Assembly (NCBI GenBank): GCA_024405735.1 | Contig: JAKSOF010000008.1 | Span: 42,596 to 106,595 of the forward strand | Direction: 5' to 3' | From: Victivallaceae bacterium | GTDB taxonomy: Bacteria > Verrucomicrobiota > Lentisphaeria > Victivallales > Victivallaceae | DNA: 64,000 nt | Part shown: piece by piece, positions 37,085 through 45,700 of the stretch | Layout of the letters: each line of letters opens with the position of its first letter | Position numbering within the stretch: the first letter of the stretch is position 1 | Notes under the pieces: generated by a model | The model's input: only the letters and a program-made list of their open reading frames with translations | Database searches by the model: none | Told to the model about the DNA's origin: nothing | Translations under genes and position numbers: made by a program

Positions 37085-37316
37085 TTTTCAATCCTCCGGG
37101 AACGCCCGAAAAATTTCGGGCAAACTGCAATTACGGACGGCGGAAGCCGGAGGAAAATGCGGAATGTTTACCGGGCGGGAAGTTTCGCCGGAAACATGGC
37201 ACGCCCTCCGGCTTCGCACCGTCGGGGAACTGCGTCGTCGCTGTTACTGCTCATATACTCCAGCCTTGGTTGATGGTGATAAGTTTCCGGCGAATCAAAA
37301 GGATCCGCCGCCGTTT
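37085..37316 (-). promoter_or_regulatory. Structured 5' leader of corA, candidate cis-regulatory RNA
   Basis: From the predicted start near 37316 the leader runs about 230 nt with no gene. It can form a long stem between 37205-37223 and 37136-37153 (11 bp of GAAGCCGGAGG type plus five more GACGG pairs). This stem encloses a second hairpin (ATGTTT and CCGG at 37164-37174 with 37188-37197). A perfect 8-bp hairpin, GCCCGAAA-AA-TTTCGGGC (37104-37121), stands right before the ribosome site, with no T-run. The layout suggests ion-responsive control of translation. I could not match it to the M-box consensus from memory. Confidence 0.5.
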
Positions 37317-37321
37317 TAAGA

Positions 37322-37350
37322 AATATAACCCTTGTCGCACTTTTTGTCAA
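37322..37350 (-). promoter_or_regulatory. corA promoter
   Basis: On the minus strand consensus TTGACA (37345-37350) and TATATT (37322-37327) are 17 bp apart. Confidence 0.65.
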
Positions 37351-37382
37351 GAAAAAGAATACGCTTTTTTGTGAAATTCATC

Positions 37383-37411
37383 TTGACAACCGCTTGGGGG
37401 CAGGGTATATT
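37383..37411 (+). promoter_or_regulatory. Promoter of the small secreted protein gene at 37421
   Basis: TTGACA (37383-37388), a 17-bp spacer and TATATT (37406-37411). The predicted start, about 37418, leaves only two to four bases before the ATG. Confidence 0.6.
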
Positions 37412-37420
37412 TTGAACATT

Positions 37421-37789
37421 ATGAAACAGATCCGCATCCTTTTTCTCGTACTGTCATTGACTTTTGTGATGACGCCGCAGGCGCGGGCGATCGACCCGAT
37501 CACCCTCGGCATCCTTGCGCCGATCGCGTTGCGCGCCGCGCAGGCGGCATCGCCTTACGTCATTCGCGGACTGGCGAATCTGGCGCGCTCCAGCGGCTGG
37601 ATATTCAAAGATACGTTTCGTACGCTTTTTCTGCCGGTGGGGATTTTTCAGATGCTCTTTATGTGGCCGTGGGGGTATTTCCGCCGCGGCTTGATCAACT
37701 TCTTCCGGGGGCTGATCTCTCCCTTCAAGATGGCGTTGCACTCGTTGCTGCTGCCGTTGTATCTCTTTGGCGTCAAGACCAACTTTTAG
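37421..37789 (+). CDS. Small secreted or membrane protein of unknown function, probably leaderless mRNA
   Basis: The 122-residue protein has a signal peptide (MKQIRILFLVLSLTFVMTP, cleavage near ARA) and then a hydrophobic, Phe/Leu/Trp-rich body (for example GIFQMLFMWPWGYFRRG) without a known motif. There is no Shine-Dalgarno, and a consensus promoter places transcription start just before the ATG, so the mRNA is probably leaderless. An in-frame ATG at 37394 lies inside the promoter and is rejected. The DciA-like gene follows after one base. Confidence 0.7.
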   Translation: MKQIRILFLVLSLTFVMTPQARAIDPITLGILAPIALRAAQAASPYVIRGLANLARSSGWIFKDTFRTLFLPVGIFQMLFMWPWGYFRRGLINFFRGLISPFKMALHSLLLPLYLFGVKTNF

Positions 37790-37790
37790 T

Positions 37791-38192
37791 ATGGCGTTTT
37801 CCCGCAGTAAGATCCCCGCACTGAAAAAAAGACGCGATACTTATCGGTTGCTCGCCGACTGGTACGGCGAAGAGCGCGCCGAAACCGAGATCGCCGCCCA
37901 TACATCAAAGCCGCGCGTGCTCGGCGAAGTGCTGAAAGAAGTTTCCTCCGAGTTGCTTTCCCCGGATGCGGCGGATTTCGCCAAATTGGAAACGCAATGG
38001 GAAGCCGTTGCGGGCAAAACGGTGGCGAAATTAACGAAAGTGGTCGGTTGCGTCGATCACGTCGTCATATTGGGAGTGCGCCACAGCGCGATGGTGACGG
38101 AGTTGCGTCCGTCGCTGGATCTGCTGAAAAACCGGATCAATCAGGTGCTCGGAAAAGATTTCTGCCGCGAAGTCCGGTTGACGGTCATGTAA
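37791..38192 (+). CDS. dciA: DUF721/DciA-family protein
   Basis: This 133-residue protein is of the DciA (DUF721) family, which loads the replicative helicase in bacteria that lack DnaC/DnaI. The recognisable core is WEAVAGKTVAKLTKVVGC followed by VVILGVRHSAMVTELRPS and INQVLGKDF. The N-terminal 55 residues are basic and poorly conserved, as usual. It is translated from the ATG at 37791, one base after the preceding stop, and its end overlaps the convergent ClC gene by eight bases. Confidence 0.8.
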   Translation: MAFSRSKIPALKKRRDTYRLLADWYGEERAETEIAAHTSKPRVLGEVLKEVSSELLSPDAADFAKLETQWEAVAGKTVAKLTKVVGCVDHVVILGVRHSAMVTELRPSLDLLKNRINQVLGKDFCREVRLTVM

Positions 38193-40005
38193 AAAACTGC
38201 GCTTCGCGCACCAGCTTGCGGTACTGCTCGAAAATCTCGTTGCGGAAAACGAATCCGCGGAAAATATTTTCCTCGTCGATCACCGGCAGAAATTCAAACT
38301 GGTATTTTTCCATTTTTTCCATCGCGCAGGCGAGATCGTCGTCGATGAGAACGCTGCTGCGCACTTTTTTCATCAGGTCGAAAACGACGAGATTTTCCGC
38401 GACATCGGGGTCTAACAACGCCCCCGTGACCGTCTGCCGCCGGATCGTGCCGAGCAAATGACCGTTGGCGTCGACAACGGGGTAGGCGAGCATCTTGGGC
38501 GCGGATGAAATGACTTGGGAAGCTTCGCTGAAATTCATTTCCGGGGAGAGGTGTACCGCGCGGACGTCGAGGTTGAGCCGCACCGGAAGCCGCTGAAGCA
38601 TCGCCCGGTCGGGGTCGTCGGAAATAAGGTGATTTTCCACCAGGACTTTGCGGTAGATCGAGTGCGGTTCCAGTTTCCGCGACACGAACCAGGCGACGGA
38701 GGAGACGATCATCAGCGGCACCAAAAGCGTATATCCGCCGCAGACTTCCGCGATCAGAAAGACCCCGGTCAGCGGAGCGCGCATCACGGAAGTGAAAACG
38801 CCGCACATCCCGACGACGAGAAAATTCGCTTCGTTGAGGGAAACGATCCCCGTCAGATTGACGATATGGGCGAAACTGAATCCCGTGAACGCCCCGATGA
38901 ACATCGACGGCGCGAAAATCCCGCCGTCGCCGCCGGAATCGACCGTCAGTACCGAAGTGACCGACTTCAAAAAGACGGCGGCGAGCAACAATATCGCAAG
39001 CCGCCAAGTTGCCGGCAAGTCGTCCAGAAGCGGCGCCGATGCGATCAGCCGGTCGGTGTTGCCGTCAAACGCCAAACTGATGAAACGGTAGCCTTGCCCC
39101 CGGAGCGGCGGAAATATTGTCAGCAAAACGCAAAGCAGCAGTCCGCCGACAAAAAGCCGTTGCCACGCGCTGGGAAATTTTTTGCGCAGGAAACCGCTTA
39201 ACGCATAGTTGCTTTTGATGACGTAAACGCCGACGAGCGCCGTGATACCGCCGAGCGCGAAATACCAGGGCACCGCCGAAACGCGCCACATCTGCGCCGC
39301 CGCGACCATCGGGACGCCGCCGGAGGGGAAGATGATGCGGGAAACGACCGTGGCTACCGCGCTTGCCATCAGCATCGGGACGAGCGCGCCGACGCTGAAA
39401 TGCGGCAACAATACTTCGACGGCAAAAAGCACGCCGCCGATCGGGCTGTTGAAAATCGCCGAGATCGCGGCGGCGGCGCCGCACCCGATCAACAGCATCT
39501 TGTGGCGCTGATCGATCTTGAAAAGCGCTCCGCTGGTCGAGCCGATGGCGGCGCCGGAAAGCACGCTTGGCGCTTCCAGTCCGGCGGAACCGCCCGCTCC
39601 GACGGCGAGCGCGCTGGAAATCAGATGGGTGAAAATCTCGCGGAACTGGATCCACGTTTTGCGCCGATGGAGCGCGAGAATGAGCGGACTGAGGCTCTTG
39701 GCGTAGCGCGGCCCTGTAAAGAACTTCTGAAATAAAAAGGAAAACAAAAGACCGAGAAAGGGGACAAAAATGACGATCCCGACCCAGTTGAATCTGCCGT
39801 GCCACAACTCGGGCGAGGAATCAAACCAGATGCCGATTTTTTCCAGTTTGTCGACGAGCGTGTGCAACGCCGCCGCCGCCAATGCCGCGGCGATCCCGAT
39901 CATGATGGAAAGAAAAATCATCAAGGAGCGGTCGCCGCACTTGCGGCGCAAACGCGATGCCGTCAAAGTCAGCCTCCGGTGCGTCAGAAAAAAGAAATCT
40001 CTCAT
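38185..40005 (-). CDS. ClC chloride channel/transporter with CBS domains
   Basis: The 606-residue membrane protein has the ClC helix pattern with pore motifs in altered but recognisable form: GAGGSAGLEAPSVL (selectivity-filter region), SGGDGGIFAPSMFIGAFTG (the GxFxP segment) and a late tyrosine region. The C-terminal 150 residues form a pair of CBS domains that could bind nucleotides. Whether it is a channel or a proton antiporter cannot be decided here. An in-frame TTG two codons upstream is an alternative start; GGGG lies about ten bases before the ATG at 40005. It is separated from rpsA upstream by a terminator. Confidence 0.9.
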   Translation of the reverse strand: MRDFFFLTHRRLTLTASRLRRKCGDRSLMIFLSIMIGIAAALAAAALHTLVDKLEKIGIWFDSSPELWHGRFNWVGIVIFVPFLGLLFSFLFQKFFTGPRYAKSLSPLILALHRRKTWIQFREIFTHLISSALAVGAGGSAGLEAPSVLSGAAIGSTSGALFKIDQRHKMLLIGCGAAAAISAIFNSPIGGVLFAVEVLLPHFSVGALVPMLMASAVATVVSRIIFPSGGVPMVAAAQMWRVSAVPWYFALGGITALVGVYVIKSNYALSGFLRKKFPSAWQRLFVGGLLLCVLLTIFPPLRGQGYRFISLAFDGNTDRLIASAPLLDDLPATWRLAILLLAAVFLKSVTSVLTVDSGGDGGIFAPSMFIGAFTGFSFAHIVNLTGIVSLNEANFLVVGMCGVFTSVMRAPLTGVFLIAEVCGGYTLLVPLMIVSSVAWFVSRKLEPHSIYRKVLVENHLISDDPDRAMLQRLPVRLNLDVRAVHLSPEMNFSEASQVISSAPKMLAYPVVDANGHLLGTIRRQTVTGALLDPDVAENLVVFDLMKKVRSSVLIDDDLACAMEKMEKYQFEFLPVIDEENIFRGFVFRNEIFEQYRKLVREAQFFT

Positions 40006-40023
40006 CGGCAAAGATCCCCTCGG

Positions 40024-40067
40024 TGAAAAAACAAAAGCCGGGCGGAAAAATTTTCCGTCCGGCTTTG
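40024..40067 (-). terminator. Rho-independent terminator of rpsA
   Basis: On the minus strand AAAGCCGGACGGAAAA pairs with TTTTCCGCCCGGCTTT (one mismatch) and is followed by TGTTTTTTC. It ends the rpsA transcript before the ClC gene. Confidence 0.85.
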
Positions 40068-40098
40068 CGTAGTCATAGAAACTGAAACGATTTTTTTA

Positions 40099-41835
40099 TC
40101 AGTTCAGTTTGAGACCCGCCAGCGATTCATCGTTGAAGATCTCGCTGACGTTGACCATGTCCTCGCCGGGTTTCAGCGCGGCGGTGTATTCCTCCTCGGC
40201 GGCCTTGAGATCCGCTTCGGTGAAGTCTTCGCCGAGCGCCTTGATCGAGAGACCGATGCGGCGTTCGTCGTGGTCGACTTTGATCACGCGCGCTTCGACT
40301 TCATCGCCGATCTTGAGCACGTCCTTGACCTTTTCGACGCGGTCATGGCTGAGCTGCGAAATGTGGATGAGGCCGTCGATCTTGTTGGTGAGTTCGATGA
40401 AAGCGCCGAAAACCGCGATCTTGGAAACTTTGCCCTTGACGACGTCGCCGACCTTGTAGAGCTGGTCGATATTCGCCCAGGGATCGTCCTCGACCTGCTT
40501 GAGACCGAGGGAGATGCGCTGCTGCTCGGGATTGATCTCGAGGATGACGACTTCGACTTCCTGACCGGGCTTGAGGATCTCGTTCGGATTGTTGATCTTG
40601 CGGGTCCAGCTCATGTCGGAAACGTGGATCATGCCGTCGATGTCGTTTTCGATCTCGACGAAGGCGCCGTAGTTGGTCATATTGCGGACTTTGCCGACAA
40701 TGTGCTTGCCGACGGGATATTTTTCCGCGAGGACTTCCCACGGATTGCGCTCATTCTGACGCAGACCGAGGGAAATTTTGCGGCTGTCGCGGTCGATGTC
40801 GAGCACGACGGCATCGACTTCCTGACCGGCGGTCAAAATGTCGCTCGCCTTGTTGACGCGCTTGGTCCAGCTCATTTCGGAAACGTGGATCAGACCCTCG
40901 ACGCCGGTCTCGATCTCGACAAACGCGCCGTAAGGCATGATGTTGACGACCTTGCCGTGGACCTGACTGCCTTTGGGATACTTTTCGACGACGTCGTCCC
41001 ACGGATTGCGGGTTTTCTGCTTGAGACCGAGGGAAACGCGGCCCTTTTCCTTGTCGATGCCGATGACGACGATGTCCAGCTCCTGACCGACCGAAAGCAC
41101 TTCGGAGGGATGGGAAATGCGTCCCCAGGAAATGTCGGTGATGTGAAGCAGACCGTCGACGCCGCCCAGATCGATGAAAGCGCCGAAGTCGGTGATGTTT
41201 TTGACGACGCCGTGACGGGTCTCGCCGACCGCCATCTCATCGAGGATCTTGGAACGCTGATCGCGGAGCGATTCGACGAGGAGTTCGCGGCGGGAAACGA
41301 CGATGTTGTGCCGTTCGACGTTGATCTTGATGATCTTGACGTCGAATTCCTTGCCGAGGTAGTCGTCCATATTGTGGACGGGACCCACGTCAAGCTGCGA
41401 ACCGGGGAGGAAAGCGGGGAAGCCTTCGACGTCGACCATCAAGCCGCCCTTGACGCGGTGCGCCATAAAGCCCTTGACGACGTGACCTTCGCCGTATTCG
41501 GTGGTGATTTTGTTCCACGCCTTGATGGAAAGCGCCTTTTGCAGACTCAAGGTCGGGGTGTTCTGACGGTTTTCGATTTCCTCGAGATAGACCTCGATCT
41601 CATCGCCGACGTTGACTTCGTCGTATTTGACGAACTCGCCTGCGGGGATGAAACCTTCGGCCTTGAAGCCGATGTCGACCTGAACGCCGTCGGGGCGTTT
41701 GGCGGTGATTTTGCCGTTGATGATCTCGCCCTTGTTGAAAGAGCGTTTGGTTTCCCGGGCGTCAAGGAGGGCGCCCATGCTTTCCGGAATGCTGCTCAGA
41801 TCCAGAAAATCGGCTTCGAAATTGTTTTCCTGCAT
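40099..41835 (-). CDS. rpsA: 30S ribosomal protein S1
   Basis: The 578-residue RNA-binding protein has six S1 (OB-fold) repeats. Repeats three to six are the clearest, each with a variant of VxGxVxNIxxYGAFVEIExxxxG followed by GLIHVSEMSW-type strands (GLLHITDISWG, GLIHVSEMSWT, GMIHVSDMSWT, GLIHISQLSHD). S1 helps the ribosome hold mRNAs with weak Shine-Dalgarno sites. The length is normal for a six-domain S1. It is transcribed from its own promoter and ended by a terminator. Confidence 0.97.
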   Translation of the reverse strand: MQENNFEADFLDLSSIPESMGALLDARETKRSFNKGEIINGKITAKRPDGVQVDIGFKAEGFIPAGEFVKYDEVNVGDEIEVYLEEIENRQNTPTLSLQKALSIKAWNKITTEYGEGHVVKGFMAHRVKGGLMVDVEGFPAFLPGSQLDVGPVHNMDDYLGKEFDVKIIKINVERHNIVVSRRELLVESLRDQRSKILDEMAVGETRHGVVKNITDFGAFIDLGGVDGLLHITDISWGRISHPSEVLSVGQELDIVVIGIDKEKGRVSLGLKQKTRNPWDDVVEKYPKGSQVHGKVVNIMPYGAFVEIETGVEGLIHVSEMSWTKRVNKASDILTAGQEVDAVVLDIDRDSRKISLGLRQNERNPWEVLAEKYPVGKHIVGKVRNMTNYGAFVEIENDIDGMIHVSDMSWTRKINNPNEILKPGQEVEVVILEINPEQQRISLGLKQVEDDPWANIDQLYKVGDVVKGKVSKIAVFGAFIELTNKIDGLIHISQLSHDRVEKVKDVLKIGDEVEARVIKVDHDERRIGLSIKALGEDFTEADLKAAEEEYTAALKPGEDMVNVSEIFNDESLAGLKLN

Positions 41836-41919
41836 GTTGTTTGTTTTTCTTTGTTGTTTTATGCTTGAACGAATGTTAAAAACAGCACCGTGCCGCTTTT
41901 AACCGAACTGTAAGAATAT

Positions 41920-41948
41920 AATATAGTTGCAGTTTGGCAAAAAGTCAA
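41920..41948 (-). promoter_or_regulatory. rpsA promoter
   Basis: On the minus strand TTGACT (41943-41948) and TATATT (41920-41925) are 17 bp apart, giving a leader of about 80 nt. Confidence 0.6.
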
Positions 41949-42127
41949 GTCGGTTATGAGAGATGAGAGAGTCCCGCGCAAGTCAATGCATCGCGCCGCG
42001 GGCGCGAAAGGAATGTGAGCAAGCGGGAGTGGTGGGAGGAGTGAGAGCTGTGGGAGCTGTGGGACAATACGCTCTCTATCGCGCTCATTACCGCGGGGGG
42101 TACGCTCTTCGCAGGCTTGTCTTATCT

Positions 42128-42163
42128 CACAAATCCCACAATTCCCACAAATCCCACAATTCC
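42128..42163 (+). repeat. Two tandem 18-bp units
   Basis: CACAAATCCCACAATTCC occurs twice without spacer. It is too short and contiguous to be a CRISPR. Confidence 0.7.
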
Positions 42164-42210
42164 CATTGCCCCGTTGATTTCGCGGCGACGTCCGCGAGAC
42201 AATCATTTGC

Positions 42211-42250
42211 GCTTTTTCCCTATTCGTGTAGATTCGTGTTTATTCGCGGC
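42211..42250 (-). repeat. Dispersed CGAAT-type intergenic repeat, copy 2 (inverted)
   Basis: Read on the minus strand it gives CCGCGAATAAACACGAAT, then ACACGAATAGGGAAAAA, matching 16007-16043 with a few substitutions. Confidence 0.6.
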
Positions 42251-42364
42251 TTGTCCTCCATAGCGCTTTGCGCAACGTCCTCTCATCTCCCTGTCCTCCA
42301 AAGCTCACAGAGCGACGGAGGATCATCTCTCATAACTTTTTTTCCTCTTTCCTCGACTTGCTGT

Positions 42365-42393
42365 TTGCAGAATCGGCAAATCCGGGTTATAGT
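42365..42393 (+). promoter_or_regulatory. Promoter of the CAU tRNA
   Basis: TTGCAG (42365-42370), a 17-bp spacer and TATAGT (42388-42393), ten bases before the tRNA. Confidence 0.55.
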
Positions 42394-42402
42394 ATAAAAA
42401 CT

Positions 42403-42479
42403 GGATCCGTAGCTCAGTCGGTTAGAGCAGGTGACTCATAATCTCCGGGTCCTCGGTTCAAGTCCGGGCGGATCCACCA
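42403..42479 (+). tRNA. tRNA with CAU anticodon (elongator Met or Ile2)
   Basis: The cloverleaf has acceptor GGATCCG with CGGATCC, D-stem GCTC/GAGC, anticodon loop CTCATAA (CAU) and a T-stem with loop TTCAAGT. Discriminator A and the CCA end are encoded. The anticodon stem has one T-T mismatch. The arm GGTGACTCATAATC resembles tRNA-Ile2, whose C34 is modified by TilS, as much as elongator Met, so identity is open. Confidence 0.93.
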
Positions 42480-42491
42480 GTTTTGAGGATA

Positions 42492-42536
42492 AAACCGCAC
42501 CGCGTGACATGTGCCGCGATGCGGTTTATGTTTTTT
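42492..42536 (+). terminator. Terminator after the CAU tRNA
   Basis: AAACCGCA and TGCGGTTT pair around an 18-base loop, followed by ATGTTTTTTTG. Confidence 0.65.
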
Positions 42537-42542
42537 TGTTGT

Positions 42543-42633
42543 AACTTGTTTGTTTTTAAGTTGTTAAGTTGATTATTTTTTGTGTTTCAAAAATATCAAA
42601 AAATCAACTTAACATTTTTGTTTTAAACAAGTT
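42543..42633. other. Long AT-rich imperfect inverted repeat
   Basis: AACTTGTTT (42543-42551) pairs with AAACAAGTT (42625-42633), and TTAAGTTGATT (42564-42574) with AATCAACTTAA (42602-42612), giving a two-part stem about 90 bp long. Its function is not evident. Confidence 0.6.
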
Positions 42634-42654
42634 ATAAATAAAATAAATTCTTCG

Positions 42655-42684
42655 CGCGCACGACGACGTGCGCGTGTTTTTTTT
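42655..42684 (+). terminator. Strong terminator upstream of the giant gene
   Basis: CGCGCACG-ACGA-CGTGCGCG is followed by TGTTTTTTTT. It insulates the giant gene from upstream transcription. Confidence 0.8.
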
Positions 42685-42704
42685 AAATTTTTTCGTCAAT
42701 GCGC

Positions 42705-42733
42705 TTGCATTTCCCGCGTTTCGGTGCTAATTT
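42705..42733 (+). promoter_or_regulatory. Probable promoter of the giant gene
   Basis: TTGCAT (42705-42710) with TAATTT (42728-42733) after 17 bp. The -10 is weak; a ribosome site AGGA lies seven bases before the ATG. Confidence 0.35.
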
Positions 42734-42777
42734 GTGAGGTGAAACAGAAAATCAACCTTTAAAAACAGGATAAAATC

Positions 42778-45700
42778 ATGGCAGACGTTTTCTATTCGGT
42801 TTCGTGGATGGGCAAAGAGGACGGTGAAATCGTTCATTACAACGGCGGCACCTATACGATCGGCGTGGATGCTTTCGGCGATTACGACAGAGCTTTCGAT
42901 GCGGGCGATGTCGTGCTATGCGATTTCTTCCTCGATGGCACCTGGGTTAAGGGGGATTACGAGGACGGCGACCCCGTCACCGTCACGCTTCCCTGCGGAA
43001 GCGAAGTTAAGGCGACGATCGGCGTCAACGCGTATCTTCTGCCCGAAAACACGGCGACTGAGAACCAAAGCGGCATGACCTGGGCGGCGAATCAGGCGCG
43101 CGCCAAAGGAAGCGCAGTCTATCTCAATGGCGGCACTTTTGTCTCCCCCACGGAAAAAGACAGCGCGTCGCTCTATACCAACGGCGCCAAGGTCTATATC
43201 TCCGACAGTTATATGAAGCGTCTCACCAACGGCAGAAACGGCAACACTCCGCTGGCGACTCCGGAAACCTACCTGCTTACCGGATCGAATATCGATCTTC
43301 TCTACGCCGGAAGCGGCACAAATGAGTATGCGTACGTTTATGTCGGCAAGAATGGTTACGCCGCCACGATCAGCCCGGCTTACAGCGGCTCTTTCAAGAC
43401 GCTCGACGTTGTGATCGACGGCGGCGGTTTCGGTTCTTATACCGGCAATGCCACTCCGATCACGGAAAAACTCAACATCACGGTCAAAAACGGCGTCACT
43501 AGCGGCAATATCAAACTCGCGGGTACGGGTGGCAACGCCGTTTTCAACGGTTTCACCGCCGACGTCAACATCACTGTCGAAAATAGTACGCTCGGCACGT
43601 TTGACGTTGCCGGACGCGGCGACGGTGTTGCGTGGCACTCTTTTGGTATGAGAGTCGGAAACGTCAACATTTCCCTGAAAGATTCCACGATCGCCAACAT
43701 TATTTCGGTCAACGATCAGAATTTTGATTTGACTTGGAGCGCCGAAAGTTATACGGTCACTCTCGACAACTCGATAGTGAGCAACATCCTCGATCCGGGC
43801 AACCGCAAATTGAACAGCGGTGCCGCCGGTACCTTAAACGCGTTGAGACTTGCTTACAATGGCGGTACGGCTTTTATCACGGGCGGCACCTATTGCAGTG
43901 CGCCCGGCACGCCGACCGATGTTGCCGAAGATACCGTTTGGGTCGACGGTGTTTACCACTATCTCGGTGTGGGCGGTTTCGGTAGCAGTCAGCCCAAGGT
44001 GACAAAAAACGCGGACGGCTCGCTCACGGTGACCAATGCGATTTTCTACAATGCCGATGCGGAAGCGGGCAAAAGGTATATCACGGGCGGCACGGCGACG
44101 CTCACGGGCGGCGAGCAGGCGCTGGTCACGTTGCGTGTCATCGGCGACAAGGAGTCCTACGCCAAAACGCTGGGCCGCATTGAGGCGATTACGATCGATG
44201 CGGCGGCGACGCTGTCGCTCGGCAGCAACGTCGATTCGGGCGTTTCGATCACGATCGATGCGACCGATTTCACCCTTGAGGGCGCAAGCAAGGTCGTGCT
44301 GACAACGACGGGTTCGATCAATACGACCGATATCCGGCTGCTGACAGACAAGGAATACATTTTGAATAACACCGGCAAAACGCTTGAGATCGTCGAGAAA
44401 CCGAATGTCTACAGCGTCAACTGGTCGACTTTTGAAAACGGCACGGAAATCACCTACGACGGAGCGACTTACGTGATCGGTAAAAACGCTTTCGGCAATT
44501 ACGCCGACGCCAAGGCGAGCGGCAAACGGGTTTTGATCGCTGACCGGTACTACGACGTCGAATGGAAGGACAAGTCCAAGGGCGACACGGTCGAGGTCGT
44601 GCTGGACGGCGAAACGGTCCAGCTGACGATCGGCGAGGAAGCCTTTACGTCGTTTTCGGCGGCGCAGGGCGCCTACAACCCCGGCGCGGCGGTCGTCGTT
44701 TCCGGCGGCACTCTTACGGGTGGACGTACCGTTGTCAAGGATTGCGGCGGCAAAACGACCGAGTTCCGCAATTACACGGCGATTTGCACGGTGTCCGGTG
44801 ACCATGGACCGGTCATTGCCGCCAATAATCAATCCGGGACGGGCGTGACGGGTAAAGTCATCATCGGGAAAGGCTCGAATGTGGTAGATGTCACGCTTGG
44901 TCGCCCTGCCGGTGCTTTAACGGATATCGATGTTACGATTCACGTAAAAGATGATGCGACCGTGACGAGGGCTACTGCCGTATTCAATCAAACGGCGACT
45001 TCTTCGTCGGAGTATACCAAGAGCGAAACGGGTGAACTCCTCTGGCAGGGCGGACGCTCGCAGGCGCATTTCATTCTTACGGGCGGCAGCGTCGGCGTTG
45101 TGGCACCGTCGACCTATTCAGGCGGTTACACCGGCGACATTTTCGTCGACGTCAGCGGTACCGGCCAAATCGGTTCGGTCCTGGGGAGCAACGTCGGCAA
45201 CAGTCAAAAAATCGAAGGCAATTTCTACATCAATATGGCGGGCGGCACGATCAAGACGATCGATGTTTGCGTCCATGCGACGGGGGTTGCGAACCGCTAC
45301 TTCGCGATCGTCGCCGGCGGCACCCATACGGTAAGCACGATCGGCGCGCTCACCGGTATGAAGAATGCGAGCGGCGCTTCGATCACCGTCAACGCCGGAA
45401 ATCACGGGCAACTTGTCCTCAACGGAGCCTTGGATCTGCCGGCAACGGCAGTCATCACGGTCAACGTCGATGATTTCCAGTTTGAGCAGGGCGTTTCCGA
45501 GTACACGGTACTTACCGTTAAGAGCGGGTTGAATAAGTACAAGGATAATATCCGGTGGACGGGGACGGCAATCGACGAATACTCGTACAACATCACCGAC
45601 ACGACGATCACGGTCAAGGCGAAAGACGCCTATTTCAGTTCGGCGTGGGCGGACCTTGAAGACGGCACCGTCGTTACGACGCCGGGCGGTACGGGCATCA

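Larger units (their letters stand above)
41836..42402. other. 567-bp intergenic region between rpsA and the CAU tRNA
   Basis: This region holds the rpsA promoter (41920-41948, minus), two tandem copies of a 9-bp unit (AGCTGTGGG, 42046-42063), two tandem copies of an 18-bp unit (CACAAATCCCACAATTCC, 42128-42163), the inverted CGAAT repeat and the tRNA promoter. A 144-codon open frame (41963-42397) is built from these repeats and has no gene-like features. I see no other gene. Confidence 0.6.

Noticed and set aside
37085..37320. M-box (ykoK) riboswitch
   Set aside because: The position and gene type fit, but I could not find the conserved GGTGAGGCTCC and GCTGC-GCCC segments, so the leader is reported only as a structured candidate.
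42128..42163. CRISPR-like tandem repeat
   Set aside because: Only two contiguous 18-bp units without spacers and no cas genes.
41963..42397. 144-codon open frame upstream of the tRNA
   Set aside because: It is composed of the tandem and CGAAT repeats and lacks a ribosome site and any domain.
42403..42479. tRNA as integration site of a genomic island carrying the giant gene
   Set aside because: No integrase and no direct repeat of the tRNA 3' end was seen downstream within the window.
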